Shown here: positions 9,130 to 17,276 of the stretch, in pieces
Layout of the letters: every line of letters starts with the position of its first letter
How positions within the stretch are numbered: the first letter of the stretch is position 1
Source of the DNA: JAGYLJ01 sp964383545
Lineage (GTDB): Bacteria > Patescibacteriota > Minisyncoccia > Phycocordibacterales > UBA12079
Length of the DNA: 30,549 bases
Assembly (NCBI GenBank): GCA_964383545.1
Contig: CAYLHD010000005.1
Span: 1-30,549, forward strand
Direction of reading: 5' to 3'
Program-made: the position numbers and the translations under genes
The notes under the pieces: generated by a model
Databases searched by the model: none
Seen by the model: the letters and a program-made list of their open reading frames with translations, nothing else
What the model was told of the DNA's origin: nothing

Positions 9130-10631
9130 ATGCCAAAGATAACTAAAAAAAAGGTGGTGACTAAAAAGAAAGTTGTCAAAAAGAAGAAAGTTTCTGTTAA
9201 GACTGCAAAGAAAGAAGTAGTTAAGAAAACTGTCAAAAAATCTCCCAAAAAAGTTATTGCTAAAAAAAAGGTTCTAGTAAAGAAAAAACCTGTTGTAACA
9301 AAGAGTAAATCTACAAAAAAGGTTAAAGTTGCTTCTTTGGTAACTCTCAAGGGAGGTAAGAAAGTTAGAAAGATAGGTAAATTGACCAAAGCCCAAAAGA
9401 GAGAGACTGAAGCAGAAAATAAAATTGAGAGGTTAGTAAATAAGGGTAAAGAAACTGGTTTTATAACCTNNNNNNNNNNNNNNNNNNNNNNNNNNNNNNN
9501 NNNNNNNNNNNNNNNNNNNNNNNNNNNNNNNNNNNNNNNNNNNNNNNNNNNNNNNNNNNNNNNNNNNNNGAAAATAAAATTGAGAGGTTAGTAAATAAGG
9601 GTAAAGAAACTGGTTTTATAACCTTTGATCTTATTTTAAAAGAGTTTCCTTTTGTTGAAAATGATATCTTCTTTTTAGAAGAGCTTTACGATAAATTTGA
9701 TAAGATGGGGATTGACGTGCTTGAAAATAAAGGTATTTTAGATATGAATACGGAAGAAATATTAAAGAAGACTGATAAGTACGATCGTACTTCCAATGAT
9801 TCTATTCAGATGTATCTTAAAGAAATTGGTAGATATGAACTTTTGACTCAAGCTCAAGAGAGATCTTTGGCACAAAGAATTGAAAGAGGTGATGAAGAAG
9901 CTAAGAATTTACTGGCTCGAGCCAATCTAAGATTAGTGGTGTCTATTGCAAAAAAATATATGGGAAGAAGTTCAGATTTGACCTTGCTTGATTTAATTCA
10001 AGAAGGAAGTTTAGGTTTGTTTAAGGCTGTGGAGAAGTTTGATTGGACGAGAGGTTTTAAATTTTCCACCTATGCGACTTGGTGGATTCGTCAAGCAATA
10101 ACACGTGCTTTAGCTGATCAATCAAGAACAATTCGAATTCCTGTTCATATGGTAGAGACTATTGCTAAATATAAGCAAACTGTAAGAAAATTATCACAGG
10201 AGTTAGGAAGGAATCCTTTACCTGAGGAAATTTCTGTAGAAATGGATTTGACAGTTGAAAAAGTTCATAACATTTTAAGAATTGATCGAAGAATTGTTTC
10301 TTTGGAAAATCCAATTGGAGGAGAAGACGGAGATCGAAAGTCGACTCTTGAAGATTTTACACCTGATGATAAGATTGATTCACCTGAACAAAAAGTTTCC
10401 CAAAGGATTTTAGCAGATCAAATTAGAGATGTGTTAAATGATTTATCTTTTAAAGAGAAAAAGATTTTGGAAATGAGAAATGGAATAGGAGATGGAGTTT
10501 ATTGTACTCTAGAAGAAGTTGGTAGAGAATTTGGAGTAACCCGGGAAAGAATTCGTCAGATTGAGGCTAAAGCTCACGAAAAAATTAGACAAAATGAAAA
10601 GATTAATCGTTTACGTGATTTTGATTTTTAA
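9130..10631 (+). CDS. rpoD: Primary sigma factor with Lys-rich N-terminal tail, interrupted by a false gap
   Basis: Principal sigma-70 factor. As written, the frame is broken by 100 N (9470-9569), but the 55 nt before the gap (9415-9469) are repeated exactly after it (9570-9624). Removing one copy and the Ns gives a continuous 448-aa frame. The joined protein has a Lys-rich tail (about 38 Lys in the first 90 residues), a region 1.1-like segment (ENKIERLVNKGKETGFIT continuing into FDLILKEFPFVEND and DKFDKMGIDVLE), region 1.2 (NDSIQMYLKEIGRYELL), region 2 with FKFSTYATWWIRQAITRAL, region 3, and region 4.2 with the helix-turn-helix EVGREFGVTRERIRQIEAKA. The ATG at 9705 (MGIDVLENK) is an internal Met, not the start. 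Basic sigma tails are known in actinobacteria (HrdB/SigA-like); here the function is unknown. Confidence 0.93.
9470..9569. other. 100-N gap with 55-nt duplicated flanks (artefact)
   Basis: The 55 nt at 9415-9469 are identical to 9570-9624. The two contig ends overlap by exactly one k-mer-like length, so the gap is most likely not real sequence. Collapsing it keeps rpoD in frame (155 nt removed, 1347 nt left, divisible by 3). Confidence 0.9.
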
Positions 10632-10730
10632 ATAGTTTTATTAAGAAGTAAAGTTTTTTGGTGAATAGAATTTTGCCAGGGTTGAACCTCTAAATAATCT
10701 CCAAATAGAAAAACTTTTATTTTATTAGGT

Positions 10731-10757
10731 TTTACAGGTATACTTGGCTGATATAAA
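10731..10757 (+). promoter_or_regulatory. Candidate promoter of the secreted protein gene
   Basis: TTTACA (10731-10736) precedes an extended -10, TGATATAAA (10749-10757), with a short 15-nt spacer. The start of transcription would be near 10764, about 23 nt before the ATG at 10787. Confidence 0.4.
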
Positions 10758-10786
10758 GTTTTTATTAGTTTAAGTTAATTATTACA

Positions 10787-11752
10787 ATGAATAAAATATT
10801 TAAGATTAGTTTATTAATGTTACTTTTGTTAGGAACATATTCTTTAACAAATAGTGTTTCAGCGGCTGATTGTGCTCAAGAAGGAGAGAAAATAGATTTG
10901 GCTTTTGAAGGAGAGAGATGTTGCGAGGGTTTGGTGGCAGAAAGTGTTTGTAACGGAGAAGGTACTTGTGTTCTTTCTGCAAGGATTTGTAGAAAGGAAG
11001 TTTTACCTGGTTCTATCGGAGGAGAAGGAAGAGGAACAATAGTTGGGTCTCCAGTAACCCCTGATTCTGATGGAAAAGTGATTGATTCTACAACAGACGC
11101 AGGAACTATAGGTTCTGGTCCTGATGGAGAGGTGATTAACCCTCCAACAGGAATAAGATCTACTACTACTCCTATGCAGGTTAGAACAACTTCAACTGTA
11201 ATAGAATACAATGTTAATAAGACTGGTAGTACTCCTGGAGAAACATCAACAACTATGATAATGGTCAAGAGATTAGAAGAAAATCAAGCTCAAACTATGG
11301 AGATGACTATTGAAAGTGAAGCTCCTACTACAGGTGATCATGAACCTTTTAAAGGTGATTCAGATAAAGGGACTGGTTCAAACATAAACAGTTTCTTAAT
11401 AACAGAAGGTGGAACTGAAGTGAAGACTTCTAATACTGTTACTGTTAGAGAAGCAAGAATGTATATGGAAACTTCTACAGGAGAAGAAAGAGAAGTTAAA
11501 ATGATGCCTTCTCAGGTCACAGAAGTTGTTGCAGGACAACTAAATTTAAAGAATTACAGTATAGAATTAAAAAATATAAAAGAAGGTAACACCGAAGGTG
11601 AAAAACCTGTTTATATTGTGAGTGGTAAAAAGGAAGTTAGAATGTTTGGTTTGTTCAAGATTGAAATGACAACAGAAAGCCAAATAAACACTGAGACTGG
11701 AGAGGTGGAAGAAACAGCTACACCTTGGTGGAGTTTTCTAACTAGAGGTTAA
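10787..11752 (+). CDS. Secreted protein with N-terminal six-Cys module, Thr-rich
   Basis: Not recognised as a named family. A Sec-type signal peptide is clear: MNKIFK, a Leu-rich core, then NSVSA/AD with likely cleavage after Ala26. Right after it sits a compact Cys module: Cys29, Cys45-Cys46, Cys55, Cys61 and Cys68, spaced C-x15-CC-x8-C-x5-C-x6-C. This resembles disulfide-rich cystine-knot-like modules in spacing only. Residues 70-215 are rich in Gly, Ser and Thr and look like a flexible linker. A C-terminal segment of about 100 residues contains alternating beta-like stretches (YSIELKNIKEG, VYIVSGKKEVRMFGLFKIEMTTESQINTETGEVEE). No membrane anchor or sortase signal is seen. It stands alone between a candidate promoter and a strong terminator. 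Function unknown. Confidence 0.8.
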   Translation: MNKIFKISLLMLLLLGTYSLTNSVSAADCAQEGEKIDLAFEGERCCEGLVAESVCNGEGTCVLSARICRKEVLPGSIGGEGRGTIVGSPVTPDSDGKVIDSTTDAGTIGSGPDGEVINPPTGIRSTTTPMQVRTTSTVIEYNVNKTGSTPGETSTTMIMVKRLEENQAQTMEMTIESEAPTTGDHEPFKGDSDKGTGSNINSFLITEGGTEVKTSNTVTVREARMYMETSTGEEREVKMMPSQVTEVVAGQLNLKNYSIELKNIKEGNTEGEKPVYIVSGKKEVRMFGLFKIEMTTESQINTETGEVEETATPWWSFLTRG

Positions 11753-11773
11753 AAATAACCTTTTTAGAATATT

Positions 11774-11806
11774 AAAAAACCTGCAAAAATTATTTGCAGG
11801 TTTTTT
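11774..11806. terminator. Bidirectional intrinsic terminator
   Basis: A perfect 14-bp stem (11774-11787 with 11793-11806) around CCTGCAAA/TTTGCAGG, loop AATTA, flanked by A6 and T6. It therefore works in both directions and separates the convergent genes ending at 11752 (+) and 11813 (-). Confidence 0.92.
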
Positions 11807-11812
11807 AGTTAT

Positions 11813-12597
11813 TTAATCTCTATTTAATAATTTTATAAAAGAATATAGGATGATTGTTACTACTAAATAAAATAGGTAGTTAAAAAGAAAGTAGTGATAA
11901 AGACTACCAAAGTTAATAATCCACTCATTGATGGGTATATTGTCGACTACATCTTTGATTTGGTGATTTAAAAGGGGATAGGGCCAACCATGAAGAGTAC
12001 TCATGACAGTTCCTCCGATTTTAATTTTAGTAATAAATAAGGAGAGAGTAATTAAAATAAAAGGGGTAAGCAAGATAGTTTTGATATCAATGTTTGGTTT
12101 TTTTAGAGATATTTCTGTGGAAGGTCTAGTAATATTTTTTCTGTGAGTAATTGGTCTAGAAGTTGATTTACTTCGGGAGTCTGCCTGTCGGTGAGGTATG
12201 TTTAGATCTTCGGAGGTTGGACCTCCGAAGATTGGAATCTCAAAAGTTTTTGGTGTTTTATCTTTTTTGAAATCAATTAGTTTTTGTTGTCGTTCCATTT
12301 CTTCCTTATAGTAATTGATGATATTTTCAAAGAAATTTTTAGGAGCTTTTTTAACTTTACCATTTAAAGCAGCTTTCTCCCTCTTTTTCTCGTTNNNNNN
12401 NNNNNNNNNNNNNNNNNNNNNNNNNNNNNNNNNNNNNNNNNNNNNNNNNNNNNNNNNNNNNNNNNNNNNNNNNNNNNNNNNNNNNNNNNNNNNNTAGGAG
12501 CTTTTTTAACTTTACCATTTAAAGCAGCTTTCTCCCTCTTTTTCTCGTTAAGGAAGATACTTATGAATATAAAAATGATAATTGGGATAATTTCCAT
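11813..12597 (-). CDS. Hypothetical membrane protein, interrupted by a false gap
   Basis: Unrecognised protein. The 100-N gap (12395-12494) is flanked by identical 55-nt blocks; collapsing it joins the MEIIPIIIFIF start at 12597 in frame with the downstream part through PKNFFENIINYYKEE to MERQQKLID, giving 209 aa. Hydrophobic segments: residues 2-16, about 122-138 and about 180-203, with a basic Lys/Arg/Ser-rich linker between the first and second. The internal ATG at 12298 would give only 161 aa and would omit the first membrane segment. The start at 12597 is supported by an extended -10 (TGCTATAAT) ending 6 nt upstream. Codons for residues 71-80 (around FGGPTSED) come from an inserted 27-nt palindrome. 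It is divergent from the helicase gene. Function unknown. Confidence 0.75.
12206..12232. repeat. 27-nt palindromic element, copy A, inside a CDS
   Basis: Left arm ATCTTCGGAGGT, centre TGG, right arm ACCTCCGAAGAT: a perfect 12-3-12 palindrome. It lies in frame in the membrane protein gene and on that strand encodes about nine residues around FGGPTSED. It shares the 12-3-12 layout and the GGT-NNN-ACC core with copies at 14818, 17890 and 19585. Confidence 0.85.
12395..12494. other. 100-N gap with 55-nt duplicated flanks (artefact)
   Basis: Positions 12340-12394 are identical to 12495-12549 (55 nt). As at the rpoD gap, collapse of gap plus one copy restores a continuous reading frame, here on the minus strand. 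Confidence 0.9.
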
Positions 12598-12603
12598 AGA
12601 AAA

Positions 12604-12612
12604 ATTATAGCA
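12604..12612 (-). promoter_or_regulatory. Extended -10 promoter, leaderless type, for the membrane protein
   Basis: On the minus strand TGCTATAAT reads as an extended -10 whose last base is 6 nt before the ATG at 12597. The predicted transcription start coincides with the start codon. Confidence 0.65.
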
Positions 12613-12668
12613 TATTTATTGAGAGGTATAACTTCTTTTTTTTGTGTATTTAGGCAAAAACAGATTAA

Positions 12669-12677
12669 TGATATAAT
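12669..12677 (+). promoter_or_regulatory. Extended -10 promoter, leaderless type, for the helicase-nuclease
   Basis: TGATATAAT is a perfect extended -10 with 6 nt between it and the ATG at 12684. No good -35 is present, as is common for extended -10 promoters. It faces away from the minus-strand promoter at 12604. Confidence 0.7.
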
Positions 12678-12683
12678 ACTAAT

Positions 12684-15671
12684 ATGAAAATAGGGAAATT
12701 TGAAACTGAATATAAGCGTTTAAATCCTAACCAAAAGAAGGCAGTGGATACGGTGGAAGGGACTGTGATGGTGGTGGCTGGTCCTGGAACAGGCAAAACT
12801 CAGATTTTAAGTCTCCGGATAGCTAATATCTTAAAGAAGACTGATACTGAACCGGAAAATATTTTAGCGTTAACTTTTACCAATGCAGGGGTTTATTCCA
12901 TGAGGAAAAGATTGGCGGAAATTATTGGTTCAGAGGCCTATCGAGTAAATATTTTTACTTTTCATAGCTTTTGTGAAGCCTTGGTGGGTGAATATGGAGA
13001 AGAATACCAATATATTTCAGGAGCGAAACTCATTTCTCCTGTAGAACAATTACAAATATTTGAAGAGATTATTGAACAAGGTGATTTTAAATTGTTGCGA
13101 CCCTGGGGGGATGTTTCTTATTATGTTAATTATTTACCATCGGCAATTGGTGAATTGAAAAGAGAAGCCATGACCGTGGATAGGTTAAGGAAAGTGTTGA
13201 AGAAAGAAGAAAAAGATTTTTCACAAATTGAAGATCTTTACCATGAAAAAGGGAGATGGGCTGGTCAGATGAAAGGAGACTATAAGAAGTTAGAAAAGAA
13301 TATTAATAAGAATAAAGAGTTGGCAGATGTTTATGAAGAATATCAAAAAGAATTAAGGGCTAATAAATTGTATGATTATGATGATGTGATTTTGGAAACT
13401 ATTAAAGCCATGGAGACCAGTAATGAATTTTTGTTATCTCTGCAGGAAAAGTATCAATATATTTTAGTGGATGAACATCAGGATACTAATAATTCTCAGA
13501 ATAAGATATTGGAATTGATGTCTGATTATTTTGATAGACCTAATTTATTTATTGTGGGAGATGAGAAGCAAGCAATTTATCGTTTTCAAGGGGCTTCATT
13601 GGAAAATTTTATGTTTTTTAAAGAAAAGTATCAGGATGTGATGACTGTGGATTTACTTGAAAATTATCGTTCTACACAAACTATTTTAGATAGTGCTCAA
13701 AGTTTAATGAAGACAAACATTGTAGACTCCTCAGAGTTTAGTGAAGATTCGGGTTTAAAGTCAGTGGTGGGTGGAAAAGGGAGTGAAATTTCACTTTATC
13801 CTTTTTCTGAAAAAGACTTTGAATTGAGATTTTTGGCGGAGGATATTAAAGCTAAAATAAAAGCAGGAGTAAATTTGAATGAGATAGCTGTTTTTTACAA
13901 AAATAATAATGAAGTGTTTGATATTGTAAGAGTATTAGAAAAAGAAGGAATATCGTTTGTAATTGAATCAAAGCAGGATATGTTGGCAGATTCAAACATT
14001 TTGAAAATTGTGTTGTTAATTAAGACAGTGAATAGTTTGGGGAATAACACTTTGTTGGGGCAGGCTCTCTTTGTTGATTTTCTAGGGATTGATAGTTTGG
14101 ATATTTACAAATTGGTTTTGTTTAGTCAAAAAAACAAAAAGGGTTTGTTTGATTGTTTAAGTTCGGAAAAGTTGTTGAAAGAAGCTCAGGTGGGGGATTG
14201 GGAAAAAATGTTGGATCTCTATAAAAAAATAGAAGGGTGGAAGAAGTCGGCTATGAATAAGGATTTGGTAACTTGTTTGGAAGAAATGATTTATCAATCA
14301 GGCTATTTTGAAAATGTTTTGCAATCGACTGATTCAGCAGATGAATTAAATAAGATTAATAAATTTTTTGATGAAGCTAAAAAGTTTGCTCAGGAGAAAG
14401 CTAATTTAAAGTTGGCTGACTTCGTTAAGTATTTAGAGTTATTAGAGAATTATAATTTATCTATTAAGACAAGAAGTAATGATTTATTTAAGGGTGTTCG
14501 TTTAATGACAGCTCATGGAGCCAAGGGCTTAGAGTTTGATGTGGTTTATATAACCAATGCTGTAGATAAACATTGGGGGAATAAGGTGTCTAGAAGTAAG
14601 TTTAAATTACCTGTAAACAGTTTGAAGCAAGATAATGATGACGAAAGAAGATTGTTTTTTGTAGCCATAACTAGAGCGAGGAAAGAAGTGATAATTACCT
14701 ATGCGGGTAGGAAAGTGGACGGAAGGGATCAAATGCCTTCACAGTTTTTGGCAGAGATTGATGCCCAGTTTATTAAAGAAAAAGATGTTAGTGATTTGGA
14801 AGCTGGTTTTATAAAAATTTTACAGGGGTCCGACCCCTGTAAAAAAGAACAGGGGTCTAATTTAAAGAATAAAGATTATTTAAATAAATTATTCTTGCAA
14901 AGAGGATTAAACGCAACGGCGGTGAATAATTATTTAAAATGTCCTTGGGCTTATTTTTTCAATAATCTAATTAGAATACCAAGAGCCTATAATAAAAATA
15001 TGGCCTATGGAAATGTTATCCATAAAACCATGGAGGAATTTTTTGAAAAGCTTAAAGCAGGAAAGAAGACCAGTAAGAAAATGTTTTTAGATATTTTTAA
15101 AGAAAATGTTGAGAAAGGTTTTTTAGTGGAGAGTGATAAAGAGGAAGTTTTGGAAAAAGGAGAAAAATCTTTGAGTGGTTATTATGATAAATATAACGAA
15201 GGTTGGAAGAAGGAGATTTTAAATGAATTGAGTATTAAGGGGGTGCTATTGGAAGCGGTTGGAGAGGAAATTACTTTATCTGGTAATTTGGATAAAGTGG
15301 AGATTTTGGAGGGAGATAGGGTTAAAGTTATTGACTATAAAACAGGTAAAATTCGCTCTAGGAATGTTTTAGAAGGAAAAACGAAGAATGCCACAGGGGA
15401 CTACAAAAGACAGCTTATTTTCTATAAACTATTGTTAGATAAATATAATAAAGGACAGTATAAGATGACGGAGGGAGAGATTAATTTTATTGAACCAAAT
15501 AATAATGGACAGTATAAAAAGGAATTATTTGAGATTAGTTCAGAGGAAGTTGAAGAATTAGAGGAAATAGTGAAAAATATTACTAAAGAGATTTTAGATC
15601 TATCATTTTGGGACAAAAAGTGTGACAACAAGGATTGTGAGTTTTGTAAGTTGAGGGAAGCCATGGAGTAG
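12684..15671 (+). CDS. UvrD/PcrA-type helicase fused to a RecB-family Fe-S nuclease
   Basis: Superfamily 1A DNA helicase joined to a PD-(D/E)XK nuclease, in the manner of AddA/AddB-type recombination enzymes; likely acts in DNA end processing and repair. Helicase motifs in order: Walker A GPGTGKT (33-39), TFTNAGVYSMRKRL, motif II as VDEHQDTNNSQ, GDEKQAIYRFQGA, ENYRST, LMTAHGAKGLEFDVVYI and FFVAITRARKEV. The C-terminal nuclease has NYLKCPWAYFFNN, AYGNVIHKTMEEFF and the catalytic VKVIDYKTGK. It ends with CDNKDCEFC (C-x4-C-x2-C), which with the Cys of LKCPW should bind a 4Fe-4S cluster. The linker between the two parts (residues 712-720 and following) carries an in-frame 27-nt palindrome plus a second half-arm. 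The start is fixed by a TATAAT 6 nt upstream. Exact orthology to pcrA, uvrD or addA is unclear. Confidence 0.92.
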   Translation: MKIGKFETEYKRLNPNQKKAVDTVEGTVMVVAGPGTGKTQILSLRIANILKKTDTEPENILALTFTNAGVYSMRKRLAEIIGSEAYRVNIFTFHSFCEALVGEYGEEYQYISGAKLISPVEQLQIFEEIIEQGDFKLLRPWGDVSYYVNYLPSAIGELKREAMTVDRLRKVLKKEEKDFSQIEDLYHEKGRWAGQMKGDYKKLEKNINKNKELADVYEEYQKELRANKLYDYDDVILETIKAMETSNEFLLSLQEKYQYILVDEHQDTNNSQNKILELMSDYFDRPNLFIVGDEKQAIYRFQGASLENFMFFKEKYQDVMTVDLLENYRSTQTILDSAQSLMKTNIVDSSEFSEDSGLKSVVGGKGSEISLYPFSEKDFELRFLAEDIKAKIKAGVNLNEIAVFYKNNNEVFDIVRVLEKEGISFVIESKQDMLADSNILKIVLLIKTVNSLGNNTLLGQALFVDFLGIDSLDIYKLVLFSQKNKKGLFDCLSSEKLLKEAQVGDWEKMLDLYKKIEGWKKSAMNKDLVTCLEEMIYQSGYFENVLQSTDSADELNKINKFFDEAKKFAQEKANLKLADFVKYLELLENYNLSIKTRSNDLFKGVRLMTAHGAKGLEFDVVYITNAVDKHWGNKVSRSKFKLPVNSLKQDNDDERRLFFVAITRARKEVIITYAGRKVDGRDQMPSQFLAEIDAQFIKEKDVSDLEAGFIKILQGSDPCKKEQGSNLKNKDYLNKLFLQRGLNATAVNNYLKCPWAYFFNNLIRIPRAYNKNMAYGNVIHKTMEEFFEKLKAGKKTSKKMFLDIFKENVEKGFLVESDKEEVLEKGEKSLSGYYDKYNEGWKKEILNELSIKGVLLEAVGEEITLSGNLDKVEILEGDRVKVIDYKTGKIRSRNVLEGKTKNATGDYKRQLIFYKLLLDKYNKGQYKMTEGEINFIEPNNNGQYKKELFEISSEEVEELEEIVKNITKEILDLSFWDKKCDNKDCEFCKLREAME
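14818..14844. repeat. 27-nt palindromic element, copy B, inside the helicase-nuclease gene
   Basis: Left arm TTTTACAGGGGT, centre CCG, right arm ACCCCTGTAAAA: perfect 12-3-12. It encodes part of LQGSDPCKK in the linker between helicase and nuclease domains. A second left half-arm, ACAGGGGTC, follows at 14849-14857, suggesting a decayed or partial second copy. Confidence 0.88.
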
Positions 15672-15679
15672 GGTATAAT
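15651..15679 (+). promoter_or_regulatory. Candidate promoter inside the end of the helicase gene
   Basis: TTGAGG (15651-15656), 17-nt spacer, perfect TATAAT (15674-15679). Transcription would begin near 15686, about 7 nt before the ATG at 15693. The -35 lies within the last codons of the preceding gene. Confidence 0.6.
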
Positions 15680-15692
15680 CTGCTTTAGATAT

Positions 15693-16460
15693 ATGGCTAA
15701 TCAGGAACTTATTGATTTTATAATCAAACAAAAAGAGTTAAAGAGATCCCCTCATGAAATTAGGGAGATGTTGATTGATAATGGTTGGGACGATGTGGAA
15801 ATAAATAAAGCCTTTCATGATTTAACTAATCCTTCGCTGTTAAATGATTTATTAAAAAATAAAAAGTCCATAATAACTATTGGAACAATAGTTTTACTAA
15901 TTGGATTAAGTTTAATATTTAGAAGTCAATTAGAAACATTATTTTTAGCTATGACTGTTAAGGTTGAAAAACCGGCTGTAATAATTGATGAACAAAAAGC
16001 AGATGAGAGTAACACTTTGGGGGAGATAGGGACTACAACCCCAGATTTGGCTGAAGAAAATATGGGGGGAGAAAATCCAGCGCTAGCAAAGGATTTAGGT
16101 CTTAGTCCAAAAGAATCATATACAGAAATGAAAGGAGCTTTCGACAAAATTGTTAAATATGAAGATCTAAAAGATTTTTATTATAAATATGGTAGCCAAG
16201 AAAAAATTACTGAATTTTATAATAGTAATTTGCAAACTTTATCTTTACCTGAGTCTTTTGGGGAACAGATTGTTTCTTTAATGAAATCAGCTATTCCTTC
16301 CTTGGAAGAAATAACAAATATTTCAGAAAGTATTGAGAATGATCAAGCGACTCTAAATATTGGTTCAATAATTTCTGATTTGAAAGGGACGGTTATTTTG
16401 GTTCGAGAAGATGATGTCTGGAAGTTAGATTCTGAGGGTTGGGTTAAAAAAGCTTTTTAA
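15693..16460 (+). CDS. Hypothetical anchored protein with N-terminal helical domain
   Basis: Protein of 255 residues with no certain family. Residues 1-45 (NQELIDFIIKQKELKRSP, then EIREMLIDNGWDDVEINKAF) look like a small three-helix, UBA-like domain that recurs at the N-terminus of many membrane proteins in these bacteria (from memory; unverified). One transmembrane segment follows (about 59-78), then a Glu/Thr/Pro-rich linker, and an exported C-terminal domain of about 115 residues ending with ATLNIGSIISDLKGTVILVRE and DDVWKLDSEGW. The pattern of a conserved Trp near the end of a small alpha+beta domain recalls DUF4878-like lipoprotein folds, but this is weak. It sits 21 nt after the helicase gene and has its own near-leaderless promoter. 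Confidence 0.75.
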   Translation: MANQELIDFIIKQKELKRSPHEIREMLIDNGWDDVEINKAFHDLTNPSLLNDLLKNKKSIITIGTIVLLIGLSLIFRSQLETLFLAMTVKVEKPAVIIDEQKADESNTLGEIGTTTPDLAEENMGGENPALAKDLGLSPKESYTEMKGAFDKIVKYEDLKDFYYKYGSQEKITEFYNSNLQTLSLPESFGEQIVSLMKSAIPSLEEITNISESIENDQATLNIGSIISDLKGTVILVREDDVWKLDSEGWVKKAF

Positions 16461-16487
16461 GTTTTTTATTTATTTCGGTGTAAAGTT

Positions 16488-16528
16488 AAAATGTGTGAAG
16501 GCAGGACCTTTGCATATTTTGTTTTTTA
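16488..16528 (+). terminator. Intrinsic terminator
   Basis: A 14-bp stem with G-T wobbles (16488-16501 with 16507-16520), loop CAGGA, followed by GTTTTTTATT. It ends the + strand gene at 16460. It slightly overlaps the stop of the convergent minus-strand gene. Confidence 0.75.
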
Positions 16529-17242
16529 TTGACCTTTAATGATTAGATCGATAATAGGTTTTATAACACTATAGGGTTGAGCTCCATTAATGGGGTAAGT
16601 TTTACCTATTCTAGTTAGAATAAGTGTATAAGGAGTTCCTCCTTGGGTTGTGTCTGTTCCTAGGAATCCGACATTTACTCCGTTTTGATATTCTTGTTGA
16701 ACTTCTTTTAAAATAGCTTTGCTATTTAAGCATTTTACAAATTTATTTTCATCTAATTTTATGGAACGAGCGATTTCTGTTAGTTGTTCGACGACAAATT
16801 CTTTTTCTTTACTGAACTTAGTTTGAAAAATTTTGTCAGACATTTCCCAGAATTTAGTATTGCTACCTAGTTGACCAGCACAGCGAGCGGCAGCAGCTTT
16901 TTCTTCAGCCGTAACACCGTAGATAGGAGCTTGTCTGAAGATCCAAGCGACTTGACCGTTTTTACCATATTCATCAATTATTTGATGCATAGTTTGATGA
17001 AAGATTTTACAAAAGCCACATTCAAAATCACTGAAGGTGATAAAAATTAAATCAGCGTCTGGATTGCCCAGGATATAATCACTGTCTTTGACTTCAACAG
17101 TGTTTGTTATTGTGGAAGTGATTTGTTTTGAATTATCAGCGATTGGTGTTTTTTCTTTAGTTGCAAAAATTCCCCAAGCAATTAAACTACTAGCTATCAA
17201 GATAGCCATAGGAATTAATAGTTTGTTTTGTGATTCTTCCAT
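16526..17242 (-). CDS. Membrane-anchored DsbA-family thiol oxidoreductase
   Basis: Thioredoxin-fold disulfide oxidoreductase acting outside the membrane. Residues 8-27 form an N-terminal anchor or uncleaved signal. The active site is Cys75-Gly-Phe-Cys78 within FSDFECGFCKIFH, and the cis-proline loop is QGGTPYTLIL. The helical insertion between them (AAAARCAGQLG and the following region) is typical of DsbA/Thioredoxin_4 proteins that form the soluble partner of VKOR or DsbB. Additional Cys residues lie in the helical part. Length 238 aa is usual for the CPR type. It is the last gene of a minus-strand run and has a TATAAA 7 nt upstream of its ATG. Likely substrates would be Cys-containing exported proteins such as the one at 10787, but that link is inference. 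Confidence 0.9.
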   Translation of the reverse strand: MEESQNKLLIPMAILIASSLIAWGIFATKEKTPIADNSKQITSTITNTVEVKDSDYILGNPDADLIFITFSDFECGFCKIFHQTMHQIIDEYGKNGQVAWIFRQAPIYGVTAEEKAAAARCAGQLGSNTKFWEMSDKIFQTKFSKEKEFVVEQLTEIARSIKLDENKFVKCLNSKAILKEVQQEYQNGVNVGFLGTDTTQGGTPYTLILTRIGKTYPINGAQPYSVIKPIIDLIIKGQ

Positions 17243-17244
17243 AA

Positions 17245-17261
17245 TTTTATTTATATAGGGT
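17245..17261. repeat. 17-nt direct repeat, copy 1 (covers the -10 of the DsbA gene)
   Basis: TTTTATTTATATAGGGT occurs identically at 17245-17261 and 17277-17293, 32 nt apart. On the minus strand copy 1 contains TATAAA (17250-17255), 7 nt before the ATG of the DsbA-like gene. Confidence 0.8.
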
Positions 17262-17276
17262 TTACCCTGTTAAACT

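Noticed and set aside
9130..9469. Stand-alone histone-like Lys-rich protein
   Set aside because: The frame continues into sigma factor region 1.1 once the duplicated 55 nt and Ns are removed, so it is the N-terminal tail of RpoD.
10672..10694. Possible sixth palindrome (AGGGTTGAACCTCT)
   Set aside because: Only GGTT/AACC plus a wobble pairs; it has the core but no arms. At most a decayed remnant.
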